Program-made: the position numbers and the translations under genes
In this document: positions 25,839 through 33,502 of the stretch, one piece after another
Position numbering within the stretch: the first letter of the stretch is position 1
How the letters are laid out: the number at the start of each line of letters is the position of its first letter
NCBI RefSeq assembly: GCF_003201205.1
Contig: NZ_QICN01000016.1
Span: forward strand, 1-39,190
Source of the DNA: Sinimarinibacterium flocculans
GTDB taxonomy: Bacteria > Pseudomonadota > Gammaproteobacteria > Nevskiales > Nevskiaceae
Reading direction: 5' to 3'
Length of the DNA stretch: 39,190 bases
Notes under the pieces: model-generated
What the model was told of the DNA's origin: nothing
Databases searched by the model: none
Seen by the model: only the letters and a program-made list of their open reading frames with translations

Positions 25839-27131
25839 ATGAGAACAGCAATCGGATTGCTGGCGGCCCTGTTGCCGCTGGCCGCAGGCGCGCAGGACGG
25901 TATCGACAGCGGTAGCACCGGGTGGATCATGACCAGCTCGGCGCTGGTGCTGTTCATGTCGCTGCCAGGCCTGGCGCTTTTCTACGGTGGCCTGGTCCGC
26001 GCGAAGAACGTGCTCAGCGTGCTGATGCAGTGCTTCGCGATCGTCTGCGTCGTGTCGATCCTCTGGTTCATCTGCGGCTACAGCCTCGCCTTCGCGCCCG
26101 GTAACGGGTTCATTGGCGGCCTGTCCAAGGCCTTCTTCGCCGACGTCGCCGAAGGCTCGATGAGCGGCGCGATTCCGGAAACGGCGTTCGCGATGTTCCA
26201 GCTGACCTTTGCCTGCATCACGCCGGCTCTGATCGTCGGTGGTTTCGCCGAGCGCATGCGTTTCCCGGCGATGCTGCTGTTCTCGGTGCTGTGGCTGTTC
26301 GCCGTCTACCTGCCGGTCTGCCATTGGGTCTGGGCCGCCGACGGCTGGCTGTTCGCCCGCGGTCTGATCGACTTCGCCGGCGGCACCGTGGTCCACGTCA
26401 CTGCCGGTGTCGCGGCGCTGGTCGCGGCGCTGGTGCTGCGACCGCGCACCGGCTTCGCGCAGACGCCGATGATGCCGCACAACCTGACGATGACCGTGAC
26501 CGGTGCCGGCATGCTCTGGGTCGGCTGGTTCGGCTTCAATGGGGGTTCGGCGCTGGCCGCCGACGGCAATGCGGCAATGGCGATCCTGTGCACCCATCTG
26601 TCGGCCTCGGCCGGCGCGGCGATGTGGGGCGCGATCGAATGGCTCAAGTACGGCAAACCCTCGGCGCTGGGTGTGGTCACCGGCATGGTTGCCGGTCTGG
26701 GCACGATCACGCCGGCGGCCGGCGTCGTCGGCCCCGGCGGTGCGCTGATCATTGGTCTGATCGCCGGCTTCGTCTGCTTCAACGCGACCCACGCGCTCAA
26801 GCACGCGCTGAAGGTCGACGATTCGCTCGACGTGTTCCCGGTGCATGGCGTCGGCGGCATGCTCGGCACCTTTGCCGCGGGCATCTTCGCGGCCACCGGC
26901 CTCGGCGTCTTCAGCGGCCAGGGTTATGCCGAAGGCGTCGGCATGGGCGGGCAGATCGGCGTGCAGCTGCTCGGCATCGCCGCGGTCGGCGGCTGGACCG
27001 CGGCCTGGACCTGGGGGCTGCTCAAGCTCGTCGGCCTGCTGACGCCGCTGCGTGCGACGGCGGAAGAGGAGACCACCGGTCTCGACACGACGCAGCACAA
27101 CGAGCGCGGCTACGACCTGCAGACCCTCTGA
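25839..27131 (+). CDS. Second ammonium transporter AmtB
   Basis: A 430-residue Amt channel of normal length, with a signal peptide ending PLAAGAQ and then 11 membrane helices. Pore features are in place: ALFYGGLVRAKNVLS near the start, DFAGGTVVHVTAG with the conserved Asp and first pore His, FGFNGGSAL, and the second His in FPVHGVGGML. The cytoplasmic tail ends TGLDTTQHNERGYD, the classical GlnK-interacting C-terminus of E. coli-type AmtB. It is thus a different Amt subtype from the 481-residue transporter upstream. GGGGGAG lies just before ATG 25839, immediately behind the terminator hairpin. Confidence 0.95.
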   Translation: MRTAIGLLAALLPLAAGAQDGIDSGSTGWIMTSSALVLFMSLPGLALFYGGLVRAKNVLSVLMQCFAIVCVVSILWFICGYSLAFAPGNGFIGGLSKAFFADVAEGSMSGAIPETAFAMFQLTFACITPALIVGGFAERMRFPAMLLFSVLWLFAVYLPVCHWVWAADGWLFARGLIDFAGGTVVHVTAGVAALVAALVLRPRTGFAQTPMMPHNLTMTVTGAGMLWVGWFGFNGGSALAADGNAAMAILCTHLSASAGAAMWGAIEWLKYGKPSALGVVTGMVAGLGTITPAAGVVGPGGALIIGLIAGFVCFNATHALKHALKVDDSLDVFPVHGVGGMLGTFAAGIFAATGLGVFSGQGYAEGVGMGGQIGVQLLGIAAVGGWTAAWTWGLLKLVGLLTPLRATAEEETTGLDTTQHNERGYDLQTL

Positions 27132-27132
27132 G

Positions 27133-27411
27133 TCAGCGCGGCAGGTTGTGCGAGCGGCCGTCGCAGTACGGCTTGCTGCGTGACCGGCCGCACGCGCACA
27201 GCCACAGCAGGCCGTCGCCGTGCGCGACCGAAAACGTCAGCGATGCGGCGCAGCGGTTGTCGTCGCGACCGCCGTCGCAGAGCGGCAGGCGCGAGGAGCG
27301 GCCGCATGCGCACCAGCGGTACTCCGCGGCGTTCAGTTCGAGCACACGCGGCCCGCGCCGCGTGTGCGGCGCAGGCACGGCGTCGGACAGTGGAGCGACC
27401 GGCTTCTTCAT
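27133..27411 (-). CDS. CDGSH-type iron-sulfur protein with two variant motifs
   Basis: A 92-residue protein with two copies of the CxCx2Sx3PxCDG zinc-finger-like [2Fe-2S] motif: [14 protein letters not shown] and [14 protein letters not shown]. In canonical CDGSH domains the fourth ligand is a His directly after the residue following CDG. Here the first repeat has Arg at that place (CDGGR), and the second has one extra residue before the His (CDGRSH). All three cysteines of each motif are present. Tandem CDGSH proteins are found in bacteria and in mitochondria (MiNT) and act in redox or iron-sulfur handling. The gene starts at 27411, is convergent with amtB2 (1-bp gap between stops) and divergent from the DUF4124 gene. 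Confidence 0.8.
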
Positions 27412-27474
27412 CGCGAGCGCCGAATCGTACTAGACTCGGGATTCGCTTCAGCTCACTCGCCAAGGAACGCGCGC

Positions 27475-27888
27475 ATGCCGATCAAGACAGGAAGTTTCGC
27501 GCTGCTGCTGCTCGCCGCGGCCTTCTCGGCCGGCGCCGGGCAGGTCTACAAGTGGGTCGATGCCGAGGGGCGGATTCACTACAGCGACACGCCGCGACCG
27601 GGCTGGAAGCGCGTGGACCTCAAGGTCGCACCGGGATTCGCGCCGGCCACCGCGCAGACGCCGGCCGCGCAGAGCGGCGCCGAAGGCGAGGAATCGCCGG
27701 AACGCGCGAAGCTGCGCGCGGAGGAGTGCGACAAGCGTCGCGAGCAGCTCGAGACCTATCGCAAGGCCACGACGATCACCGAGCGGGACAGCCTCGGCAA
27801 CGAGCGCACCTACTCCGAGGACGAGCGCCTGCAGCTGATCGAGCAGACGCAGAAGCAGGTCAGCGAGCTTTGCCGCTCCGACAGCTGA
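27475..27888 (+). CDS. DUF4124-domain exported protein
   Basis: A 137-residue protein from ATG 27475. The signal peptide is at 1-21 (ALLLLAAAFSAGAG). The short DUF4124 beta-motif follows (QVYKWVDAEGRIHYSDTPRPG), a periplasmic domain widespread in gammaproteobacteria with no established function. The remaining 75 residues are charged and helical (AKLRAEECDKRREQLETYRK and a second helix), with two Cys that could form a disulfide. AAGGA lies 10 nt upstream, and a -10-like TAGACT at 27431-27436. Convergent with speE, 7 bp apart. Confidence 0.82.
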   Translation: MPIKTGSFALLLLAAAFSAGAGQVYKWVDAEGRIHYSDTPRPGWKRVDLKVAPGFAPATAQTPAAQSGAEGEESPERAKLRAEECDKRREQLETYRKATTITERDSLGNERTYSEDERLQLIEQTQKQVSELCRSDS

Positions 27889-27895
27889 GGCGGAT

Positions 27896-28747
27896 TTACG
27901 AAGCCAGGGCCTTTCTGACGTAGGTCGGCAGCGCGAACGCGGCGCGGTGCGTGTCGGCGTTGTAGAACTGCGTGCCCAGCGCCGCGATCGCTGATTCTTC
28001 CAGCCGCTCGACGCTGCTGCCGGCCCGCTTGAACGCCAGCGACCCCGACCACCAGCCGGACGGGTAGATCACCTGCGGAAAGTGCAGCAGCCGCGTCTCG
28101 GCAAAGCCGGCTTCGCGCATCGCCGCGTGCATCTCCCGGATCAGGTCGAGATGCAGCAGCGGTGATTCCGACTGCTGCACGAGCATGCCGTCGTCGGCCA
28201 GTGCCCGGATGCAGTCGAGGTAGAACTTCTTGCCGAACAGCCCCTCGGCCGGACCCACCGGGTCGGTCGAGTCGATGATGATCAGGTCGATCGAGCCGGG
28301 CTTCGCATCCTTCATCCACTGGATGCCGTCGCCGAAGAACAGCGTTGCGCGCGGGTCGTCGTTGCGGTCGCACAGCTCCGGGAAGTACTGCTCGGACAGC
28401 CGGGTGACGCGTTCGTCGATCTCGACCTGGGTGGCCGACTGCACCTCGGGGTGCTTGAGCACCTCGCGCAGCGTGCCGCAGTCGCCGCCGCCGACGATGA
28501 CCACGTTCTTCGGCGCCGGGTGCGTGTTCAGCGCCGGGTGCGACATCATCTCGTGGTAGAGGAAGTTGTCGCGGGTGGACACCATGGTGCAGCCGTCGAT
28601 CGTCATCAGGGTGCCGAAGGTTTCGGTCTTCCAGATCTCGATCTTCTGGTAGGGCGTCTGTTCCTCATGCAGCTTCTCGGCCTTGAGCGAGAAAGCGGTG
28701 CCGGTGGCGTCGATCGCCTCGGTGAACCAGCCGCGGTCCAGGGCCAT
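27896..28747 (-). CDS. speE: Spermidine synthase
   Basis: A 283-residue aminopropyltransferase that makes spermidine from putrescine and decarboxylated S-adenosylmethionine. The Rossmann-like nucleotide motif VVIVGGGDCGTLREVLKH, the acidic VEIDERV strand and the catalytic DSTDPVGPAEGLF block are intact. The N-terminal beta-hairpin domain carries the FGTLMTIDGCTMVSTRDNFLYHEMM signature. Length equals E. coli SpeE. ATG 28747 has GAGAGGA 8 nt upstream; the upstream open extension is not conserved. Divergent from speA, so the polyamine pathway is controlled from an 86-bp region. speB/aguAB and speD are not in this window. Confidence 0.96.
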   Translation of the reverse strand: MALDRGWFTEAIDATGTAFSLKAEKLHEEQTPYQKIEIWKTETFGTLMTIDGCTMVSTRDNFLYHEMMSHPALNTHPAPKNVVIVGGGDCGTLREVLKHPEVQSATQVEIDERVTRLSEQYFPELCDRNDDPRATLFFGDGIQWMKDAKPGSIDLIIIDSTDPVGPAEGLFGKKFYLDCIRALADDGMLVQQSESPLLHLDLIREMHAAMREAGFAETRLLHFPQVIYPSGWWSGSLAFKRAGSSVERLEESAIAALGTQFYNADTHRAAFALPTYVRKALAS

Positions 28748-28833
28748 GTCGCAGATCCTCTCGATAAGATGATGGCGCGTAAAATCGCGGCGCGAGTATA
28801 CGCGCTCGCTCCATTTTCCCGGGTGAACGCAAC
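28748..28833. promoter_or_regulatory. Shared speE/speA divergent promoter region
   Basis: A plus-strand -10-like TAAAAT (28780-28785) and a minus-strand TATACT (28800-28795) lie face to face. The hairpin GCGAG-N8-CTCGC spans the second. Matching -35 hexamers are weak. Overlapping promoters would make the two genes mutually sensitive; inferred only. Confidence 0.35.
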
Positions 28834-30723
28834 GTGACGCATCCAAGCTGGAACGCCGCACAGGCACGCGACCTGTACAACATGCCGCAGTGGGGCGAGG
28901 GCTATTTCGACGTCTCGGCGCAGGGGCGGGTGGTGGTGCGGCCGCATCCCGGGCGGCCGGACGTGACGATCGACCTGTTCGAGCTGGCGCGGCGGCTGCC
29001 GCGCGAGGGGCTCGACCTGCCGGTGCTGGTGCGCTTCGCCGACATCCTGCACGACCGCGTCGATGCGCTGACCGGCGCCTTCGCCGAGGTCATCGGCGAG
29101 CTGGGCTACGAGGGTGGCTACACCGCCGTCTACCCGATCAAGGTCAATCAGCAGGGTGACGTCGTCGAGCAGATCGTGCGTCACGGCGGCGATCGCGTCG
29201 GGCTGGAGGCGGGGTCCAAGCCCGAGCTGGCGGCGGTGCTGGGCCTCGCCCGGCCCGGCAGCATCGTCGTCTGCAACGGCTACAAGGACCGCGGCTATAT
29301 CCGCCGCGCACTGATCGGGCAGAAACTGGGGCACAAGGTCTACATCGTCGTCGAGAAGCTCTCGGAGCTCCCGCTGGTGATCGACGAGGCGCGGGCGCTG
29401 GACGTCGAGCCGCTGATCGGACTGCGCGTACGCCTGTCGGCTAACTTCACCAGCACCCAGCAGAACACCGGCGGCGAGAAGGCCAAGTTCGGGCTGACCT
29501 CGCCGCAGATTCTCGAGGCCGTCGAGATGCTGCGGGCGGCGGGGCGGCTGGATGCGGTGCAGATGGTGCACTTCCACCTCGGTTCGCAGGTCGCCAATGT
29601 GCAGGACGTCGCCAAGGGTCTGCGCGAGGCGGCGCGCTACTACGTCGAGCTGCGCCGCCTGGGTGCGCCGGTCGACGTCGTCGATGTCGGCGGCGGCCTG
29701 GGCGTCGACTACGAGGGCACGCGCTCGCGCTCGTTCTGCTCGATGAACTACTCGCTGCGCGAGTACGCGCGCAACATCCTGCGCACGCTGCAGGAGGCCT
29801 GCGCCGAATCGGGCGAGCCGCAGCCCAATGTGATCTCCGAGTCGGGTCGGGCGCTGACCGCGCATCATGCGGTGCTGATCGCCGATGTCATCGATCGCGA
29901 CGAACTGCCGTCGCCGCGGCTCGACGCACCGGACGACGAGGCGCCGGCGGTGCTGCACGAACTGCATGCGCTGTTCGACCAGATCGACGCCCAGGGGCCG
30001 ATCGAGACGCTGCACGACGCTGCGCAGTTCTTCGGCGATGCGCAGGTCCAGTACACGATGGGCCTGCTCAGCCTGCCGCAGCGCGCCTGGGCCGAGCGCG
30101 CCTACTACGCGCTTGCCCATGCGGTGCTGCCGAAGCTCGATCCAGGCATCCGCGCCCAGCGCGAGGCGGTCGAGGAGTTGCGCGAAAAGCTTGCCGCCAA
30201 GTACTTCTGCAACTTCTCGGTGTTCCAGTCGGTGCCGGACGCCTGGGCGATCGACCAGGTGTTCCCGATCGTGCCGATCCACCGGCTGGACGAGCGCCCC
30301 GAGGTGCGGGCGCGTCTGTGCGATCTCACCTGCGATTCCGACGGCCGTCTCGATCAGTACGTCGACCGCGAAGGCCTGATGCCGACGCTGGCGCTACACG
30401 CGCTCCGGGAAGGCGAGCCCTATCTGATCGGCTTCTTCATGGTCGGCGCCTACCAGGAAATTCTCGGCGACATGCACAACCTGTTCGGCGACACCAATGC
30501 CGTCAACGTCGTGCTCGGCGGCGCCGACGGCTGGACGCTGGAAGGAGCGGAGCATGGCGACCGCACCGACGAGCTGCTGCGTTACGTGCACCTGGAGCCG
30601 GAGAAGCTCGCGGCGACCTATCGCGAGAAGCTCGATCGCGCCGGCCTGCCGGCGGCCGAGGCGCAGGACCTGCTGCAGGAGCTCGAGTCGGGCCTGAGCG
30701 GCTACACCTATCTGAGCGCCTGA
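28834..30723 (+). CDS. speA: Biosynthetic arginine decarboxylase
   Basis: A 629-residue PLP enzyme of fold type III that converts arginine to agmatine, the first step to putrescine. The PLP lysine is Lys103 in VYPIKVNQQG. The substrate/PLP region includes GLEAGSKPEL, VHFHLGSQ and DVGGGLGVDYEG, and ESGRALTAHHA is the conserved glycine/Ser loop. The C-terminal half has the SpeA-type CDLTCDSDG motif and LGGADGW. Length matches E. coli SpeA (about 658) allowing for a shorter N-terminus. The start is GTG 28834, which gives the conserved RDLYNMPQWGEGYFDV opening; an ATG at 28882 would remove it. Cytoplasmic; divergent from speE and likely co-regulated. Confidence 0.96.
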   Translation: MTHPSWNAAQARDLYNMPQWGEGYFDVSAQGRVVVRPHPGRPDVTIDLFELARRLPREGLDLPVLVRFADILHDRVDALTGAFAEVIGELGYEGGYTAVYPIKVNQQGDVVEQIVRHGGDRVGLEAGSKPELAAVLGLARPGSIVVCNGYKDRGYIRRALIGQKLGHKVYIVVEKLSELPLVIDEARALDVEPLIGLRVRLSANFTSTQQNTGGEKAKFGLTSPQILEAVEMLRAAGRLDAVQMVHFHLGSQVANVQDVAKGLREAARYYVELRRLGAPVDVVDVGGGLGVDYEGTRSRSFCSMNYSLREYARNILRTLQEACAESGEPQPNVISESGRALTAHHAVLIADVIDRDELPSPRLDAPDDEAPAVLHELHALFDQIDAQGPIETLHDAAQFFGDAQVQYTMGLLSLPQRAWAERAYYALAHAVLPKLDPGIRAQREAVEELREKLAAKYFCNFSVFQSVPDAWAIDQVFPIVPIHRLDERPEVRARLCDLTCDSDGRLDQYVDREGLMPTLALHALREGEPYLIGFFMVGAYQEILGDMHNLFGDTNAVNVVLGGADGWTLEGAEHGDRTDELLRYVHLEPEKLAATYREKLDRAGLPAAEAQDLLQELESGLSGYTYLSA

Positions 30724-30750
30724 GCGCGCGCGGCGGACGGACGGCCGGGC

Positions 30751-31260
30751 ATGATCAGCATCGACTTCTGCCGGCGCATGGCGGCCTACAACGGCTGGAT
30801 GAACGACAAGCTCTATGCGGCCGCCGCGCAGCTCGACGGCGAGGCGCGCAAGCGCGATCGCGGCGCGTTCTTCGGGTCCATCCACCGCACGCTCGATCAC
30901 CTGCTCTACGGGGACGAAGCCTGGATGCGTCGCTTCACCGGCCAATCGCTTGATGGATTATCTATTTCAGAAGCATTATTCGATGAATTTGCACTCATGC
31001 ATCAACAGCGGACCGCACTGGATCGGCGGATCGTCGACTGGGTGGAAGGGCTGACGCCGGAGTGGCTGGCGAGCGACTTCCGCTACTACAGCCTGGCCTA
31101 CAGGGGCACCTTCGTGCGGCCGGCCTGGCTGCTCGTCGCGCACATGTTCAACCACGGCACGCACCATCGCGGACAGGTGACCACGCTGCTGATGCAGGCC
31201 GGCATCGATCCGGGTGTGACCGACTTGCCGGCGATGCCGGACCTGCCGCCGCCCGTCTGA
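30751..31260 (+). CDS. DinB-family (YfiT-like) metal-dependent protein
   Basis: A 169-residue four-helix-bundle protein. It has the DinB metal-ligand histidines: one in GSIHRTLDHLLYGDEAWM (helix 2) and two in HMFNHGTHHRGQVTTLL (helix 4). The N-terminal MAAYNGWMNDKLYAA helix is typical. DinB-fold proteins include damage-inducible proteins and thiol transferases; this one's substrate is unknown. Codons 65-86 (30943-31009) use AT-rich synonyms (TTA, TCT, ATT, TCA) that are rare elsewhere in the window. It follows speA by 27 bp and may be co-transcribed with it. Convergent with the alpha/beta hydrolase, with 4 bp between the stops. Confidence 0.9.
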   Translation: MISIDFCRRMAAYNGWMNDKLYAAAAQLDGEARKRDRGAFFGSIHRTLDHLLYGDEAWMRRFTGQSLDGLSISEALFDEFALMHQQRTALDRRIVDWVEGLTPEWLASDFRYYSLAYRGTFVRPAWLLVAHMFNHGTHHRGQVTTLLMQAGIDPGVTDLPAMPDLPPPV

Positions 31261-31264
31261 GCGC

Positions 31265-32155
31265 TCAGCCGAGAAAGCGCGCCAGCTCTCGCCGGAACGC
31301 GCGCGGCGCCTCGAACGGAATGGCGTGGCCGCAGTCCGGGATGTCGACGATCCGGGCGTGCGGGACCAGCTCGCGGATCGTCCGCTGGCCCTCTGCCGGA
31401 TACATGATCGAGTCGTTGCCGATCAGCACCGTCATCGGCACCTGCAGCGCAGGCAGGGTCGTGCGCCAGTCGTAGTCGTCCTCGAGATACGAGCGCACGC
31501 TGTCGAGGTAGATCGTCCAGTTCGCCGTCGGGGCGACGCGACGGATCAGCAGCTCGTAGCGTGCGAGCCGCGAGACCGCCTTCCATCCGCGGTGGTGGAA
31601 GGCGAAATCGAAGAACTCTCCGAGCTTCGCCCAGAGGGCGCGGCGCAGCGGCTTCGGCAGTCGCGCGTACGGCTGGCCGCGGTACGGCTCGAGCTTGCGC
31701 ATCAGCGTCTGCCAGTCGGCGAGCCGCGCCGCCTGCGTCGCGCCGAGCAGGCCGTGCGCCCAGTCCGCGGTATTGCGCACGCACGGCGACTGGTCGATGT
31801 GCAGGTAGCTGCGGATGCGGTCGAAGCCGTAGAGGCGGTGGTACTGCAGCGCCGTGCACGCTCCCATCGACAGGCCGCCGAGCCGCACGTCGCGCAGGTG
31901 CAGGCCTTGCAGCAGATCGGCGAGATCGTCCGCGTGCTGGGTCAGCAGGCAGCGCTGCGCCAGCGGCGTGCGATGGGAGCCGCCGAAACCACGCAGGTCG
32001 GGCAGGATGAAGCGGTAGCGTCGGGCGAACGGCAGCACGAACGGCAGCCACAGTGCTGCCGGCATCGCGAAGCCATGCAGCAGCACGACCGGAGCGCCGC
32101 GGCCGATGTCGTGGTAGTGCAGCCGTGCGCCGTCGCGGGTCGTGAGATAGGGCAT
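31265..32155 (-). CDS. Alpha/beta-hydrolase fold protein
   Basis: A 296-residue cytoplasmic hydrolase. The oxyanion-hole motif HGFA is at 27-30, the nucleophile elbow GLSMG has Ser96, the acid is probably in VLIGNDSIMYPAEG, and the catalytic His is in DCGHAIPFEAP near residue 280. A helical cap occupies about 120-220. Strand DLRGFGGSHRTP after strand 4 is typical of the esterase/epoxide-hydrolase-like group. The substrate cannot be inferred, and no neighbouring pathway gene points to one. The ATG at 32155 lacks an evident ribosome-binding site. It is separated from the upstream thiolase by a terminator, so it is an independent unit. Confidence 0.9.
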   Translation of the reverse strand: MPYLTTRDGARLHYHDIGRGAPVVLLHGFAMPAALWLPFVLPFARRYRFILPDLRGFGGSHRTPLAQRCLLTQHADDLADLLQGLHLRDVRLGGLSMGACTALQYHRLYGFDRIRSYLHIDQSPCVRNTADWAHGLLGATQAARLADWQTLMRKLEPYRGQPYARLPKPLRRALWAKLGEFFDFAFHHRGWKAVSRLARYELLIRRVAPTANWTIYLDSVRSYLEDDYDWRTTLPALQVPMTVLIGNDSIMYPAEGQRTIRELVPHARIVDIPDCGHAIPFEAPRAFRRELARFLG

Positions 32156-32200
32156 GACCGCAATCTAGCGATAAGCGCGATTGTTGCCAGTACCGCAAAC

Positions 32201-32230
32201 GAAAACGGGCAGGACCGTGGTCCTGCCCGT
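32201..32230 (-). terminator. Intrinsic terminator of the icmF-thiolase operon
   Basis: On the minus strand ACGGGCAGGAC pairs with GTCCTGCCCGT and is followed by TTTTCGTTT. It starts 20 bp after the thiolase stop codon. Confidence 0.88.
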
Positions 32231-32249
32231 CGCGCGCCGCTCTTCGGAA

Positions 32250-33437
32250 TCAGACGCGCTCGAAGATCGCCGCGATGCCCTGGCCGCCGCCGATGCACAT
32301 CGTCACCAGCGCGTGGCGGCCGTTGACGCGATGCAGTTCGTGGATTGCTTTGGTCGCAATCATCGCGCCGGTGGCGCCGATCGGATGACCGAGAGAGATG
32401 CCGGAGCCGTTCGGGTTGACCTTGGCCGGATCGAAGTCGAGTTCACGAGCAACGGCGCAGGCCTGCGCGGCGAAGGCTTCGTTGGCTTCGATGACGTCGA
32501 GATCCTTGACCTTGAGGCCGGCCCGCTGCAGCGCCAGCCTGGTCGCCGGCACCGGGCCGATGCCCATGTACGCAGGATCGACGCCGGCATGAGCGTAGGC
32601 AACCAGGCGCGCGAGCGGCTTAAGACCCAGCACCTTGGCCTTGGTCCCCGACGCGAGCACGATCGCGGCGGCGCCGTCGTTGAGGCTCGACGCATTGCCG
32701 GCCGTCACCAGACCGCCGTCGCGCTTGAATACTGGCTTGAGCTTGGCGAGCGATTCGAGCGTCGTATCACCGCGCACGTTCTCGTCCGTATCGAAGGTCA
32801 CAACGCCTTTGCGCGTCTTGATCTCGACCGGAATGATCTGGCCCTTGAAGCGGCCCTCGGCGATCGCGCGCGCTGCGCGCTGCTGGCTCTCGACCGCGAG
32901 CGCATCCTGCATCTGCCGGGTGATGCCGTAGCGCTCGGCAACGTTCTCGGCGGTGATGCCCATGTGCACGTTCTGGAACGGGTCGTGCAGCGCGCCGGTG
33001 ACGAAGTCGAGCATCTGCGTGTCGCCCAGGCGCGCACCCCAGCGGCCCGCCGGCATCAGGTAGGCGCCGCGGCTCATGGATTCCGCACCGGCGCCGATGG
33101 CCACCTCGGCGTCGCCGAGCAGGATCGTCTGCGCGGCCGAGACCACCGCCTGCAGGCCGGAGCCGCACAGGCGGTTGACGTTGAAGGCCGGCGTTTCCTT
33201 GGGAATGCCGGCCTCGATCGTCGCGACGCGGCTCAGGTAGGCGTCGCGCGGCTCGGTCGGAATGACATTGCCCATGACGACGTGTCCGACGGCATCGGGC
33301 GCCACGCCGGCGCGTTCGAGCGCCGCCTTGATCGCCGTGGTCGCGATGGACGCCAGCGGCTGGTCCTTGAGCGAACCGCCGAAACTGCCGATCGCCGTGC
33401 GCGCGGCGCCGACGACGAAGACTTCTGCCTGGGACAT
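32250..33437 (-). CDS. Acetyl-CoA C-acyltransferase (thiolase)
   Basis: A 395-residue thiolase of the acetoacetyl-CoA (AtoB/PhaA) type. The nucleophile is Cys91 in NRLCGSGLQAV. The GHPIGATGA histidine and the second catalytic cysteine in CIGGGQGIA complete the active site, and NEAFAAQA is the conserved substrate-loop motif. It condenses two acetyl-CoA or cleaves acetoacetyl-CoA; beta-ketoacyl-CoA substrates of other lengths are possible. It lies 65 bp downstream of icmF on the same strand and shares its terminator. This couples C4 acyl-CoA isomerisation to thiolysis. Confidence 0.95.
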   Translation of the reverse strand: MSQAEVFVVGAARTAIGSFGGSLKDQPLASIATTAIKAALERAGVAPDAVGHVVMGNVIPTEPRDAYLSRVATIEAGIPKETPAFNVNRLCGSGLQAVVSAAQTILLGDAEVAIGAGAESMSRGAYLMPAGRWGARLGDTQMLDFVTGALHDPFQNVHMGITAENVAERYGITRQMQDALAVESQQRAARAIAEGRFKGQIIPVEIKTRKGVVTFDTDENVRGDTTLESLAKLKPVFKRDGGLVTAGNASSLNDGAAAIVLASGTKAKVLGLKPLARLVAYAHAGVDPAYMGIGPVPATRLALQRAGLKVKDLDVIEANEAFAAQACAVARELDFDPAKVNPNGSGISLGHPIGATGAMIATKAIHELHRVNGRHALVTMCIGGGQGIAAIFERV

Positions 33438-33502
33438 GGGGGGACCTCGTGAACGGAATGACGGGTGTGGCCCTCTGCCGCGAGCGGCGAGGGCCTGGAA
33501 AG

